Origin: Microbacterium protaetiae
Lineage (GTDB): Bacteria; Actinomycetota; Actinomycetes; Actinomycetales; Microbacteriaceae
DNA length: 64,000 bases
Assembly: GCF_004135285.1 (NCBI RefSeq)
Contig: NZ_CP035494.1
Coordinates: 2,046,001 to 2,110,000 of the forward strand
Reading direction: 5' to 3'
Notes under the pieces: model-generated
The model's database searches: none
Seen by the model: only the letters and a program-made list of their open reading frames with translations
What the model was told of the DNA's origin: nothing
Made by a program: the position numbers and the translations under genes
Shown here: piece after piece, positions 1 to 9,919 of the stretch
Position numbering within the stretch: position 1 is the stretch's first letter
Layout: the number at the start of each line of letters is the position of its first letter

Positions 1-1440
1 CTGCGGCATCCTGGGTGCCGGCATCCCGGCCGGGTCTTCGGCATCCTGGGTGCCGGCATCTTGGGTCTGCGGCATCCTGGGCCGTTCTCTCGGCTCGCGT
101 CACAGTAGTGGCGGGTGTTCTCGCCGGGATGCCGCATCTTGTGTGACTCACCGGCAGCGCGTGTCACAGCAGTGGTGGGCGGAGCCGCCGGGATGCCACC
201 AGTTGTGTGACCGGCCAGGATGCGTGTCACAGAAGTGGCGGGCGGAGCCGCCGGGTTGTCGCATCTTGTGTGACCCGCTGGCGGGGCGTGTCACAGCAGT
301 GGCGGGCGGAGCCACCGGGATGCCGCATCTTGTGTGACACGCCGGTGGCGCCTGTCGCGGTAGTGGTGGGCTCGGCGGCCGGGAGGGGGCTGCTGCTGCT
401 GGGGCTGCGGCATCCGGCGGTCTTTGTCCGATGGGCTGTGGCGGCTTCTCGGCTTCTTTCTGCAGCGCCTGTCGCAGTAGTGGCGGGTGTTCTCGCCGGG
501 TTGTCGCATCTTGTGTGACCTGCCGGTGGCGCGTGTCACAGAAGTGGTGGGCCGAGCCGCCGGGATGCCACCAGTTGTGTGACCGGCCAGGATGCGTGTC
601 ACAGAAGTGGCGGGCGGAGCCACCGGGATGCCGCATCTTGTGTGACACGCCGGTGGCGCCTGTCGCGGTAGTGGTGGGCTCGGCGGCCGGGAGAGGGCTG
701 CTGGTGAGGCTGCGGCATCCGGCGGTCTTTGTCCGATGGGCTGTGGCGGCTTCTCGGCTTCTTCCGCAGCGCCTGTCACAGAAGTAGTGGGCCGAGCCGC
801 CGGGATGTCGCATGTTGTGTGACCTGCCGGTGGCGCGTGTCACAGAAGTGGTGGGTTGGGTCGCCGGGATGCTGCATCTTGTGTGACACGCCGGTGATGT
901 TGGCCGCGGTAGTGGTGGGCCCGGCCGCCGGGAGGGGGCTGCTGCTGCTGGGGCTGCGGCATCCGGCGGTCTTTGTCCGGCGGGCTGTGGCGGCATCTCG
1001 GCTTCTTTCCGCAGCGCCTGTCACAGTAGCGGCGGGTGTTCTCGCCGGGTTGTCGCATCTTGTGTGACTCACCGGTGGCGCGTGTCACAGCAGTGGTGGG
1101 TTGGGTCGCCGGGATGCCGCATCTTGTGTGACACGCCGGTGATGTTGGCCGCGGTAGTAGTGCGCTTGGAGGCAGGGAGAGGGCTGCTGGTGAGGCTGCG
1201 GCATCCGGCGGTCTTTGTCCGATGGGCTGTGGCGGCTTCTCGGCTTCTTTCTGCAGCGCCTGTCGCAGTAGTGGCGGGTGTTCTCGCCGGGATGCCGCAT
1301 CTTATGTGACCTGCCGGTGGCGCGTGTCACAGAAATGGCGGGTTGGGTCGCCGGGATGCCGCATCTTGTGTGACACGCCGGCGGGGCGTGTCACAGCAGT
1401 GGTGGGCCGAGCCACCGGGATGCCGCCGGTTGTGTGACAC
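1..1440. repeat. Gene-free array of nested palindromic repeats
   Basis: No credible gene was found; the open frames here are repeat translations. The basic unit is about 50 bp. It begins TGTCACAG(A/C)AGTGG, has a GC-rich inner palindrome (GGCGGAGCCGCC) and ends CATCTTGTGTGAC, so its ends form an inverted repeat TGTCACA/TGTGTGACA. Units are separated by about 14 bp. A longer module containing GGCGGTCTTTGTCCG recurs near positions 418, 724, 968 and 1211. The same terminal inverted repeat is found in the array at 20404-20800. The function is unknown. Confidence 0.85.
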
Positions 1441-1478
1441 GGCACCGGCGGGCGCCGCACGGCACGACACGCCGCCGC

Positions 1479-1498
1479 ACGGCACCGGCCGGCGCCGT
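1479..1498. terminator. Near-perfect GC palindrome downstream of the YesL gene
   Basis: ACGGCACCGGCCGGCGCCGT is a 20-bp near-perfect palindrome lying 35 bp past the stop of the leftward sugar operon. It could act as a terminator hairpin. There is no U-tract, and the assignment rests on position and symmetry alone. Confidence 0.35.
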
Positions 1499-1532
1499 AC
1501 CCCCGCCACACACCGCGGGCGAACGCCCCGAG

Positions 1533-2144
1533 TCAGGCGACGTGGCGCGCGAAGACGCTCCGGAACAGGAACGCCGTGGCGTAGGCGCCCACCGAGAAGC
1601 CCACGGTGAGCACGATGAATCCGAACGGCGGAAACAGCAGCGTGATGACGACCAGCGCGAGGGGGATCAGGATGATCCCGAAGGTGCGGGCCGACTCGGC
1701 TCCGGGCAGCAGCAGCGCGTTCTTGAGCGTTTGCTTCAGGGCGGCGTCGAACCAGGCGACCAGTGCCATCGCGTACATCCACGCGATGAAAAGGTACACC
1801 GCAGCCAGAGCAGCGACCACCGCCGCGATACCGCCCAGCACACTCGGGTTCGCCCACCAGAACACCACGCTGTATGCCATCAGAATCACCGGTACCAGCA
1901 GCACCAGCGACGCGAGCGACGCGCGCCGGAAGTTGCGGCCGAACGCGGGGAAGTAGTCCTTCAGTGGGCGCCCGCTCTCGTCGTCGGCGTACCGGATCGT
2001 GACCTCGTAGAGCGCCGAGGTGGCCGCACCGATCGTCACGATCGGCAGACATGTGACCAGATACACCACGTTCAGCGCGACGAAGGCCAGGAATGTCGTC
2101 AGGCCCTGAACGGTCTTGCCGTTGGGATCGATCTGCATCGCCAC
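1533..2144 (-). CDS. YesL/DUF624 family membrane protein
   Basis: A 203-residue integral membrane protein with about five hydrophobic segments (near residues 15-40, 75-95, 100-125, 150-170 and 175-195). The N-terminal stretch NVVYLVTCLPIVTIGAATSA is typical of the YesL/DUF624 family. Members usually sit in glycan-utilisation operons beside ABC sugar transporters, and their molecular role is not settled. The gene follows lacI by 3 bp and is probably cotranscribed with GH95 and lacI. The start is a GTG at 2144; the ATG at 2138 is equally possible. No other transport gene is visible in the locus. Confidence 0.8.
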   Translation of the reverse strand: MAMQIDPNGKTVQGLTTFLAFVALNVVYLVTCLPIVTIGAATSALYEVTIRYADDESGRPLKDYFPAFGRNFRRASLASLVLLVPVILMAYSVVFWWANPSVLGGIAAVVAALAAVYLFIAWMYAMALVAWFDAALKQTLKNALLLPGAESARTFGIILIPLALVVITLLFPPFGFIVLTVGFSVGAYATAFLFRSVFARHVA

Positions 2145-2147
2145 CGC

Positions 2148-3128
2148 CTATGCGTCCGCCCGCGTGCGCGAGTCGAGCGCGGGCGAAAGCAGCACGACCT
2201 TGCCCGGGTCGTCACCGGCAAGCAGCGCACGGATCGCCCCGGCGGCGGCGGCGCCGATGCCCTCGGCGGGAATCGCGATGCTGTCGGCCAGACCCGACAC
2301 GGTGCCCGCCATCTCGGCCGGGCACAGGGCTATCACCCCGAGCTCACGGTCTTCGCCGGCCAGTCGTGCGGCGATGTGCGGCAGTGCCCCTTCGTTGTGG
2401 ATCAGGATGCCGGTCAGCGACGGGTCGGCGGCGAGCACCTCATCGACCACCTGAGCGGCCTCGTCGCTGCTCGGGCAGGCGTGCACGCTGCCGGCCAGGC
2501 CCAGCTCTTCGCACGCGGTGAGAAACCCGCGCACGAGTCGATCGGCATACGAGGTGTGCCGGTCGAGCACTTCGGCGGGTGCACCGAACAGAGCGACGCG
2601 GCGGTGGCCGAGCTCGGCGAGGCGTTCGGCGGCCAGACGCCCGGCGGCCTCGAAGTCGAAGTCGACGCAGACGAGTCCGTCGGCGCCCGCGGGCAGGCCG
2701 ATCAGCACGGTGGGCACGCTCAGCTCTTCGAGGGTCTGGATTCGCGGGTCGTTGGATTCGATGTCCATGACCAGTAGCGCGTCGACCATCGAGGCGCGGG
2801 CGGCGTGGCTGAGTCCGGCGGCGTCGTCGCTGGTCAACAGCAGGATGTCGTAGTGATGGGCGCGCGCCTCGGTGACGATTCCCGCCACGATCTGCATGAC
2901 CACGTGCACGTCGACCCCGGAACGCAGCGGGGCCTGCAGCCCGATGACGTTCGTCGAACGGGATGCCAGTGACCGGGCACTCGCATGCGGGCTGTACTGC
3001 AGGTCGGCGATGGCCTGCGCGACTCGATCGCGGGTCTCTTGAGAGATCGTGCGTTTGCCGCTCATCACATACGACACTGTCGAAATGGACACGCCGGCGG
3101 CGCGCGCGACGTCGGCGATGGTCACCAT
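2148..3128 (-). CDS. LacI family transcriptional regulator
   Basis: A 326-residue LacI/GalR repressor. Residues 1-25 ([20 protein letters not shown]) form the helix-turn-helix, followed by the hinge helix ([19 protein letters not shown]) and a periplasmic-binding-protein-like effector domain to the C terminus. The ATG at 3128 overlaps the stop of the GH95 gene (ATGGTGA), which fixes the start and indicates translational coupling; the open frame continues upstream only as GH95 antisense. It probably binds the palindrome at 5526-5543 and represses both directions of the glycoside hydrolase locus, with a xyloglucan-derived sugar as inducer. The effector is an inference. Confidence 0.93.
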   Translation of the reverse strand: MVTIADVARAAGVSISTVSYVMSGKRTISQETRDRVAQAIADLQYSPHASARSLASRSTNVIGLQAPLRSGVDVHVVMQIVAGIVTEARAHHYDILLLTSDDAAGLSHAARASMVDALLVMDIESNDPRIQTLEELSVPTVLIGLPAGADGLVCVDFDFEAAGRLAAERLAELGHRRVALFGAPAEVLDRHTSYADRLVRGFLTACEELGLAGSVHACPSSDEAAQVVDEVLAADPSLTGILIHNEGALPHIAARLAGEDRELGVIALCPAEMAGTVSGLADSIAIPAEGIGAAAAGAIRALLAGDDPGKVVLLSPALDSRTRADA

Positions 3129-5503
3129 GCCGTCTCCCTCGGTTCGATGCTCGGTTCGATGCTCGGTTTGGTGAGCGGTTCGATCAACTCTGTGCGCCCG
3201 GGCGAAAGTGCGACGCGTCGCGCGGGCAGGCCCGGCGCGTGCAGTTCTATTGTGCGGGGTCGGTCGGCCCGCAGCCGGATGCCGCGCACCCGGCCCCCGG
3301 CCCACTCCACGTCGACGCTGACCCCGCCGCGGGCCCGCAGCCCGCGCACGCGGCCGTCGGGCCACGCGGGCGGCAGCGCCGGCAGCACCCGCACCACGCC
3401 GTCGTGCGACTGGACGAGCGCTTCGGCGATGGCTGCGGTCACCCCGAGGTTGCCGTCGATCTGGAACGGGGGATGTGCGCTGAACAGGTTCGGATACAGC
3501 CCCCCGCGATGTGTGGCTTCGTCCGCGACGACCGGCCGCAGTGACAGGGCGAGCTGCTGGGCGAACTGCTCGCCCTGCCCCAGCCGTGCGCGCATCGCCG
3601 CACGCCAGGCCAGGGCCCAGCCGCTGGATTCCCGTCCGCGCGCGGTGATCGTGACGTCGGCGGCCTGGCCGAGCGGGCTGTCAGGGGTGATCTGCGCGAA
3701 CGGGAAAAGTCCGATCAAGTGTGACAGATGACGGTGGTGCGGATCCTCGTCGATGCGTGGCGGGTGCCACTCCTCCAGGCGTCCGTCGGGGGCCACGACC
3801 GGGTCGGGAAGCACTGCTGTCACCGCCGACAGTTCGGCGACCCACGCGTCAGCACGATCGAGTGCGGCCCCGGCATCCCGGCACACGCGCGCCAGTTCGC
3901 GCAGGAGTGCCACATCCATCGTCGATGTTGTCGCCACGCCGTGTGCCTGCCCGCTCGCATCGACGAAGCGGTTCTCGGGTGAACTCGACGGGCTCGTCCA
4001 GGCGCGTTGACCGTCGCTCTGAATCCACGACAGCGCGAACCGGGCGGTGGCCTCGAACACGGGCCAGGCACGCTCGCGCAGAAAGCCGATGTCACCGCCG
4101 AACGCGAAGTGCTCCCAGAAATGCAGCGCCAGCCACACCCCGCCCATCGGCCAGAACGCCCACGCCGGGTCGCCGTGCCCCGCGCCCACGGGAGCCACGT
4201 GCGCCCACGCGTCGGTGTTGTGGTGCAGCACCCATCCCTCGGCACCATACAGCCGGCGTGCGACATCGGGCCCGGTGGTGGTGGCGACCCGCTCGACGAA
4301 GCGCAGCAGCGGCTCGTGGCACTCGGGCAGGGCGGTGGTCTCGGCCGGCCAGTACGCCATCTGCAGATTGATGTTCGTCGTGTAGGCGCTCGACCAGGGC
4401 CCGGGCAGTTCGGCGTTCCACAGTCCCTGCAGCGTCAGCGGCAGCGACGTGCCGCGTGAGGATGCCGCCAGCACGTACCGCCCGTAATGGAAGACGAGGG
4501 CTGCCAGCCCCGGATCGGAGCGGGTCAGCGCGCGCTGCACGCGCACGTCGGTGTCGATCTCGCCCGCGTCGTCGGGTGAAGGCAGCTCGAGGGCGCAGCG
4601 GTCCATGAGGTCGGTGTGCGCGGCGACGTGTGCGAGGTGAGCGGATGCCGGCGCGTCGAACCGGGCGGCTTCAAGCACCGCACGGGCGCGGGATGCGGCA
4701 TCCGCGGTGTCGGCAGGCTCGCCCGGCAGCGGGGGAGCAGTGGCGGTGCCGATGATGAACAGGTGCGAACGGGCCGGCTCGGTGACCAACCGCCCGGCGT
4801 CGAGGCGCACCGGCACCGCGGAACGCACCGCCACGGCCCCGGTGCGTCCACCGGTGGGGTCGTAGCGCACCGGCTGGGCCGGATGCTCGTGGCCGGGCGC
4901 GACATCGACCGGCAGCAGCCACTGTGCCACGACGTCGCCATCGATCTCGTGCACAACGCCGTCGGCGCGCAGCAGGCTGTCGATCGCCACGGTCACGCGC
5001 ACCGGCACCTCGGCGGTGATCCGGTGGACCAGGGCGCCGGTGGGGATGTCGGCCCAGGTCTCGTGACGAAGGGATGCCGCGCCGCTGCGGTACTCCAGGG
5101 CGGCGATTCCCGTGCGCAGATCGAGCTGCCTGCGGCATCCCGCTTCGGTTGCCGCGTCGACGGTGACCTCAAGCTGCGCGAGGGGCAGGTACGCCTGCAC
5201 CCAGGGGGTCTGCTGTCGTGCCAGCAGGCGTTCGGCCTCGGCGATATCGTCGCGGGCGATGGCTTCGCGCACAGCGGCGAGGGCATCGGGGCCGGTATCG
5301 AGGGCGCCGGCGAGCGGATCGGGTGAGGCGGGCCCCGACCATGCGGTGAGATCGTTGAGCCAGAGGCACTCGCCGCCGGGCCGCCCGGCACACATCGCCC
5401 CGCGCGTGCCGTTGCCCACCGGCAGGGCGTCTGTCCAGGCCCGCGCAGCGCGGGTGTAGCGCAATGTGTGAAGAGCATCGCGACTCTGCGTGGACAGCGG
5501 CAC
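3122..5503 (-). CDS. GH95 family alpha-L-fucosidase, cytoplasmic
   Basis: A 793-residue glycoside hydrolase of family GH95, which releases terminal alpha-1,2-linked L-fucose (some members release L-galactose) from glycans such as xyloglucan side chains. The N-terminal beta-domain signature is [12 protein letters not shown]. Catalytic landmarks match the family: [13 protein letters not shown] (N377, N379), SPSSSPEN (acid E510), HRHLSHL near 590 and FQIDGNLG (D683); the equivalents in Bifidobacterium AfcA are N421, N423, E566 and D766. The GTG start at 5503 was chosen over the upstream ATG at 5650 because TATACT ends 7 nt before it (leaderless) and the longer frame would cross the operator and the GH42 start. 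There is no signal peptide. The stop overlaps the lacI start. Confidence 0.9.
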   Translation of the reverse strand: MPLSTQSRDALHTLRYTRAARAWTDALPVGNGTRGAMCAGRPGGECLWLNDLTAWSGPASPDPLAGALDTGPDALAAVREAIARDDIAEAERLLARQQTPWVQAYLPLAQLEVTVDAATEAGCRRQLDLRTGIAALEYRSGAASLRHETWADIPTGALVHRITAEVPVRVTVAIDSLLRADGVVHEIDGDVVAQWLLPVDVAPGHEHPAQPVRYDPTGGRTGAVAVRSAVPVRLDAGRLVTEPARSHLFIIGTATAPPLPGEPADTADAASRARAVLEAARFDAPASAHLAHVAAHTDLMDRCALELPSPDDAGEIDTDVRVQRALTRSDPGLAALVFHYGRYVLAASSRGTSLPLTLQGLWNAELPGPWSSAYTTNINLQMAYWPAETTALPECHEPLLRFVERVATTTGPDVARRLYGAEGWVLHHNTDAWAHVAPVGAGHGDPAWAFWPMGGVWLALHFWEHFAFGGDIGFLRERAWPVFEATARFALSWIQSDGQRAWTSPSSSPENRFVDASGQAHGVATTSTMDVALLRELARVCRDAGAALDRADAWVAELSAVTAVLPDPVVAPDGRLEEWHPPRIDEDPHHRHLSHLIGLFPFAQITPDSPLGQAADVTITARGRESSGWALAWRAAMRARLGQGEQFAQQLALSLRPVVADEATHRGGLYPNLFSAHPPFQIDGNLGVTAAIAEALVQSHDGVVRVLPALPPAWPDGRVRGLRARGGVSVDVEWAGGRVRGIRLRADRPRTIELHAPGLPARRVALSPGRTELIEPLTKPSIEPSIEPRETAW

Positions 5504-5510
5504 GAAAGCT

Positions 5511-5516
5511 AGTATA
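5511..5516 (-). promoter_or_regulatory. -10 box of the leftward GH95-lacI-yesL operon (leaderless)
   Basis: On the minus strand TATACT ends 7 nt before the GTG codon at 5503, which places the transcription start at or next to the start codon. The -35 region falls inside the LacI-type operator. No Shine-Dalgarno sequence precedes the GTG. Confidence 0.65.
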
Positions 5517-5525
5517 TGGTCTGGT

Positions 5526-5543
5526 TGTTGAAACGCTTCGACA
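5526..5543. promoter_or_regulatory. Predicted LacI-family operator between divergent GH95 and GH42
   Basis: TGTTGAAACGCTTCGACA is an 18-bp inverted repeat centred on CG with 6 of 8 bases matched per arm. This is the architecture of LacI/GalR operators (family type TTGAAACG-CGTTTCAA). It overlaps the -35 region of the leftward promoter. On the right it also contains TTGAAA (5528-5533), which lies 17 bp from AACACT (5551-5556), a possible GH42 promoter. One bound repressor could therefore block both operons. Confidence 0.72.
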
Positions 5544-5591
5544 GCTAGAGAACACTGCCGAGCATCACCCGACCCGAGAGCACTGGAGCCC

Positions 5592-7622
5592 ATGTCACCG
5601 ACGACGCGCGACCCCGACCGTTTCGCCGCGCTCACCGCCGATCTGGGCATCTGCTTCGGCGGCGATTACAACCCCGAGCAATGGCCGCGGCAGACCTGGA
5701 CCGAAGACGTCGAACTGATGCGCCGGGCCGGAGTGAACCTTGTCACCGTGGGCGTGTTCAGCTGGGCGGTGATCGAGCCGGTGCCCGGCGCGCGCGAGTT
5801 CGGCTGGCTCGACGAGGTGCTCGATCTGCTGCACAGCGCCGGTATCGGCGTGGATCTGGCGACCCCGACCGCCTCACCGCCGCCGTGGCTGGGCGTGCGA
5901 TACCCCGAGACGCTGCCGGTCGACCGCGACGGCGTGCGCCTGGTGCCCGGCTCGCGCAACCAGTTCACACCCGCCTCGCGCGTGTATCGCGAGCACGCAC
6001 TGGCTCTCACGCGCGATCTCGCCGCGCGATACGCGCAGCACCCCGCCGTGCGCATGTGGCACGTGGGAAACGAATACGGTCAGCTCGACTACGGCGACGA
6101 GGCCGCGCGTGAATTCCGGCTCTGGCTGCGTGCGCGCTATGGCAGCATCGAGGCACTCAACGCGGCATGGGGCACGACGTTCTGGTCGCAGCACTACACC
6201 GATTTCGATGAGATCACGCCGCCGCGTCGCATGCCCTACATCGTGAACCCGTCGCAGGCCGTCGACTTTCGCCGATACAGCTCCGACCAGCTGCGCGCCT
6301 GCTACCGCGAGCAGCGCGACGCCCTGCGCGATGCCGGGGCGGCCCAGCCGATCACCACGAACTTCATGGGCTTCTTCGCGCACGCCGACTACCGCTCGTG
6401 GGCCGGCGACGTCGACGTGATCGCCGACGACCAGTACCCCGACCAGGCATCGGCGACCTCGCCCGCCGACATCGCGCTCGTGCAAGACCTGATGCGCTCG
6501 CTGGGCGGCGGCCGGCCCTGGCTGCTCATGGAGCAGGCGGTCAGCGCGACCTCGTGGCGCGGGCACAACCTGCCCAAGTCGCCGGCCCGTGCCCGGGCCG
6601 ATTCGCTGCAGGCGGTGGCCCGTGGCGCCGACGGCATCTGCTTCTTCCAGTGGCGGGCCTCGCGCGCCGGCGCCGAGCGCTTCCACTCCGCGATGGTGCC
6701 GCACGCCGGGCCCGATACCGAGGTGTTCCGTGGCGTCGTGCGGCAGGGCGAGGACCTCGCCCGGCTGCGCCCGATCGTCGGTGCGCGGGTGCACACGCAC
6801 GCCGCCATCGTCTTCGACTGGGCGTCGTGGTGGGCCGCCGACGAACCCGCCCTGCCCACCGAACGGCTCGACACCGTCGCCGAGATCACCCGCTGGTATC
6901 GGGCGCTGTGGCGCCGCGGCATCGCCGCCGACATCGTCGCGCCCGGCGCCGATGTCACCGGCTACCCGCTCGTGCTCGTTCCCCACTCTTATGTGATCGA
7001 ACCGGATGCCGCAGCCGCACTGGCCGCGGCATCCGATGCCGGAGCACAGCTCGTGATCGGCGCCTTCAGCGGGGTGGCCGACGGCAACGGGCACATCCGT
7101 ACCGGGCGCTCACCGGCACTGCTGCGCGAGTTGATCGGTGCCAGTGGCGAGGAGTGGTGCGCGCTGCCCGACCCGTCGGTCGCCCTGGAGCTCGACGGGT
7201 GGGGTCCGAACGATCCCACCGCCGCGACGCTCGGCGAGCGGCTGCGCTCCGACGGCGCCGACGTGCGTGCCCGGTACGTCACGGGGCCGCTGGCCGGGCT
7301 TCCCGCGATCACCCGCAACGCGCGCGGGGCCGGGGCAGCCTGGTATCTGGGGGCCGTCGTCGACGATGCCGTGCTCGATGCCGTGATCGGTGAGGCTGCG
7401 CAGGGCGTGAGCGGCGCGCTGCCCGGGGTGAGCGTGCTGCCCGACGGGCTCGAAGCCGTGCGGCGCGGCGATGCCCTCTTCCTTCTGAACCACGCCGCCG
7501 CCCCCGTGCAGGTGCCGGTGCCCTCGGGCCTGGTCGACCTGCTCACCGGCGACGAGACCGATTCGGTCGTGGCCGTGGGCCCCGACGATGTGCGAGTGCT
7601 GATCGAAAGGCAGGACCGGTGA
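5592..7622 (+). CDS. GH42 family beta-galactosidase
   Basis: A 676-residue GH42 enzyme that hydrolyses terminal beta-D-galactosides. The (beta/alpha)8 barrel starts at about residue 18 ([13 protein letters not shown]). The acid/base is E161 in HVGNEYG and the nucleophile is E314 in LLMEQAVS. The trimerisation domain (about 390-600) and small C-terminal beta domain follow. No signal peptide is present, so the substrate must be imported. The ATG at 5592 is preceded by GGAG at 5585-5588 with a short spacer. It is first in a rightward operon with GH31 (4-bp GTGA overlap) and GH3. In this context it probably removes galactose from the xylosyl branch of xyloglucan oligosaccharides; the exact linkage is inferred. 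Confidence 0.95.
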   Translation: MSPTTRDPDRFAALTADLGICFGGDYNPEQWPRQTWTEDVELMRRAGVNLVTVGVFSWAVIEPVPGAREFGWLDEVLDLLHSAGIGVDLATPTASPPPWLGVRYPETLPVDRDGVRLVPGSRNQFTPASRVYREHALALTRDLAARYAQHPAVRMWHVGNEYGQLDYGDEAAREFRLWLRARYGSIEALNAAWGTTFWSQHYTDFDEITPPRRMPYIVNPSQAVDFRRYSSDQLRACYREQRDALRDAGAAQPITTNFMGFFAHADYRSWAGDVDVIADDQYPDQASATSPADIALVQDLMRSLGGGRPWLLMEQAVSATSWRGHNLPKSPARARADSLQAVARGADGICFFQWRASRAGAERFHSAMVPHAGPDTEVFRGVVRQGEDLARLRPIVGARVHTHAAIVFDWASWWAADEPALPTERLDTVAEITRWYRALWRRGIAADIVAPGADVTGYPLVLVPHSYVIEPDAAAALAAASDAGAQLVIGAFSGVADGNGHIRTGRSPALLRELIGASGEEWCALPDPSVALELDGWGPNDPTAATLGERLRSDGADVRARYVTGPLAGLPAITRNARGAGAAWYLGAVVDDAVLDAVIGEAAQGVSGALPGVSVLPDGLEAVRRGDALFLLNHAAAPVQVPVPSGLVDLLTGDETDSVVAVGPDDVRVLIERQDR

Positions 7623-9919
7623 AGTTCACCGATGGATACTGGCTCACAAAGCCGACGCTGACCCCGCTGTACGCGGTCGAGGTCGATGACATCCGCATCG
7701 ACGAGGCCGCCGGCACCATGACGGTGTACGCGCCCACCGCGCCCATCCGCGATCGCGGCGACACCCTCAACCGGCCGATGCTCACCGTGACGTTCTCGGC
7801 ACCGGCGCCCGGCGTCGTCAAGGTGCACCTCGCGCGGCACGAAGGCGGCGTGCACCGCGGCCCCGACTTTGCCGCACAGGGCGAACCGGGATATCGACCG
7901 CACGTGCGCATCGACGATGGCCACGGCGTGCTCGAAGCAGGACCGGTCAGCGTGCGCGTGGCGCGTTCGGGCCGGTGGTGCGTCGAGTTCCGTGGCGTCG
8001 ACGACCGGCTGCTGACAAGTTCGGTGCCCCGCTCGGTCGGACACATCACCGGCACCGGCCAGCTGCGCGCCCCCGCGGATCCCACCTGGGTGCACCAGCA
8101 ACTCACCATCGAGCCGGGCGAGCGCATCTACGGCCTCGGCGAGCGCTTCGGCGCGTTCGTGAAGAACGGGCAGACCGTCGACAGCTGGAACGAAGACGGC
8201 GGCACCTCGAGCGAGCAGTCGTACAAGAACGTGCCCTTCTACATCTCGAGCCGCGGCTACGGAGTGTTCGTCGACGACCCCGGCAAGGTGTCGTTCGAGG
8301 TGGGCAGCGAGGTGAACTCGCGCGTGCAGTTCTCGGTGCCGGGCGAGACGCTCGACTACTACGTCATCGGCGGACCCACACCCAAAGACGTGCTGCGCCG
8401 CTACACGGCGCTGACCGGGCGCCCCGCGCGTGTGCCGGCCTGGTCGTTCGGCCTGTGGCTGACCACCTCGTTCACCGCCAGCTACGACGAGAAGACCGTG
8501 ACCGGCTTCATCGAGGGCATGGCCGAGCGCGACCTGCCGCTGAGCGTTTTCCACTTCGACTGCTTCTGGATGCGTGAGTACCAGTGGGTCGACTTCCAGT
8601 GGGACCAGCGCGCCTTCCCCGATCCCGACGGGCAGCTGCGCCGGTTGCACGAGCGCGGGCTGAAGGTGTCGGCGTGGATAAACCCCTATATCGCGCAGCG
8701 CTCGCCGCTGTTCGCCGAGGCGGCGGAGAAGGGCTACCTGCTGCGCCGCACCGACGGCAGCGTCTGGCAGTGGGATATGTGGCAGGCCGGCATGGGCATC
8801 GTCGACTTCACAAACCCTGCGGCGACCGAATGGTATGTCGCACACCTCGAGCGGCTGATGGACCAGGGCGTCGACAGCTTCAAGACCGACTTCGGGGAGC
8901 GCATCCCGACAGAAGACGTCGTCTGGCACGACGGATCCGACCCCGAGCGCATGCACAACTACTATCCGTGGCTGTACAACGAGGCCGTCTTCGGCGCGCT
9001 GGAGCGCCGCCGCGGCACCGGCGATGCCGTCGTCTTCGCCCGCTCGGCGACCGCGGGCACCCAGCAGTTCCCCGTGCACTGGGGTGGCGACAGCGACTCG
9101 ACGTTCCTGTCGATGGCCGAGACGCTGCGCGGCGGCCTGTCGCTGGCCATGAGCGGCTTCGGCTACTGGAGCCACGACATCGGCGGCTTCGAGGGCACCC
9201 CCGATGCGGGGCTGTTCAAGCGCTGGGTCGCGTTCGGGCTGCTCTCGTCGCACTCGCGCCTGCACGGTTCGTCGTCGCTGCGCGTGCCGTGGGAGTTCGA
9301 CGAAGAGGCCGTCGAGGTCACCCGGCGCTTCACGAACCTGAAGCTGCGGCTCATGCCGTACCTGGCCCGGGTCGCCGAAGAAGCGCACACCGACGGCATC
9401 CCGATGATGCGGCCCATGGTGTTGGAGTTCCCCGGCGACCGCTCGGGGTTTGACGCCGACACGCAGTACATGCTCGGCGACGCGCTGCTGGTCGCCCCCG
9501 TGTTCGCCGCCGACGGGCACGCCGAGTACTACGTGCCCGAGGGGGAGTGGGCCTCGCTGCTGCACGATGATGTGGTGAGTGGATGCCGGTGGCTGACCGA
9601 GACGCACGGCTACGACTCGCTGCCGCTGCGGGTGCGTCCCGGCACCGTGCTGCCGTGGGGCGCGGTCGATGACCGGCCCGACTACGAATGGGCCGACGGT
9701 GTGAGTCTGCGCTGCTTCGCACTGCCCGACGGGTTCGACCAGATCGTGACGGTGCCCGGCTTCGCTGGGCCGGCCACGACGTTCCGCGTGCGCCGGTCCG
9801 GCGACACGATCACCGCGCGCAGCGACGACGCCCGCTTCGGCTGGTCGTTGCAGCTCGGCGACCGCATCGTGTCGGCGTCGGGCGCCGGTGAACTGACCCT
9901 CGAGGAGGACGCGCGATGA
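7619..9919 (+). CDS. GH31 family alpha-xylosidase (YicI-like)
   Basis: A 766-residue GH31 enzyme. The N-terminal beta-sandwich runs to about residue 270 and is followed by the catalytic barrel. The nucleophile is D424 in FKTDFGERIP; the KTDFGE form is typical of alpha-xylosidases, whereas GH31 alpha-glucosidases carry WNDMNE-type sequences. The acid/base is D491 in HWGGDSDSTF, matching YicI D416 and D482. It releases the alpha-1,6-linked xylose from the non-reducing end of xyloglucan oligosaccharides. The GTG start overlaps the GH42 stop (GTGA), and the stop overlaps the GH3 start (ATGA), so the three genes are translationally coupled. No signal peptide is seen. Confidence 0.95.
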   Translation: MKFTDGYWLTKPTLTPLYAVEVDDIRIDEAAGTMTVYAPTAPIRDRGDTLNRPMLTVTFSAPAPGVVKVHLARHEGGVHRGPDFAAQGEPGYRPHVRIDDGHGVLEAGPVSVRVARSGRWCVEFRGVDDRLLTSSVPRSVGHITGTGQLRAPADPTWVHQQLTIEPGERIYGLGERFGAFVKNGQTVDSWNEDGGTSSEQSYKNVPFYISSRGYGVFVDDPGKVSFEVGSEVNSRVQFSVPGETLDYYVIGGPTPKDVLRRYTALTGRPARVPAWSFGLWLTTSFTASYDEKTVTGFIEGMAERDLPLSVFHFDCFWMREYQWVDFQWDQRAFPDPDGQLRRLHERGLKVSAWINPYIAQRSPLFAEAAEKGYLLRRTDGSVWQWDMWQAGMGIVDFTNPAATEWYVAHLERLMDQGVDSFKTDFGERIPTEDVVWHDGSDPERMHNYYPWLYNEAVFGALERRRGTGDAVVFARSATAGTQQFPVHWGGDSDSTFLSMAETLRGGLSLAMSGFGYWSHDIGGFEGTPDAGLFKRWVAFGLLSSHSRLHGSSSLRVPWEFDEEAVEVTRRFTNLKLRLMPYLARVAEEAHTDGIPMMRPMVLEFPGDRSGFDADTQYMLGDALLVAPVFAADGHAEYYVPEGEWASLLHDDVVSGCRWLTETHGYDSLPLRVRPGTVLPWGAVDDRPDYEWADGVSLRCFALPDGFDQIVTVPGFAGPATTFRVRRSGDTITARSDDARFGWSLQLGDRIVSASGAGELTLEEDAR

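Noticed and set aside
50..1440. Several Cys/Arg-rich open frames on both strands
   Set aside because: They are translations of the palindromic repeats, lack start signals and change frame with each unit.
5504..5650. Longer GH95 start at ATG 5650
   Set aside because: It would run through the operator and overlap the GH42 start; the added residues show no family similarity and the leaderless GTG fits better.
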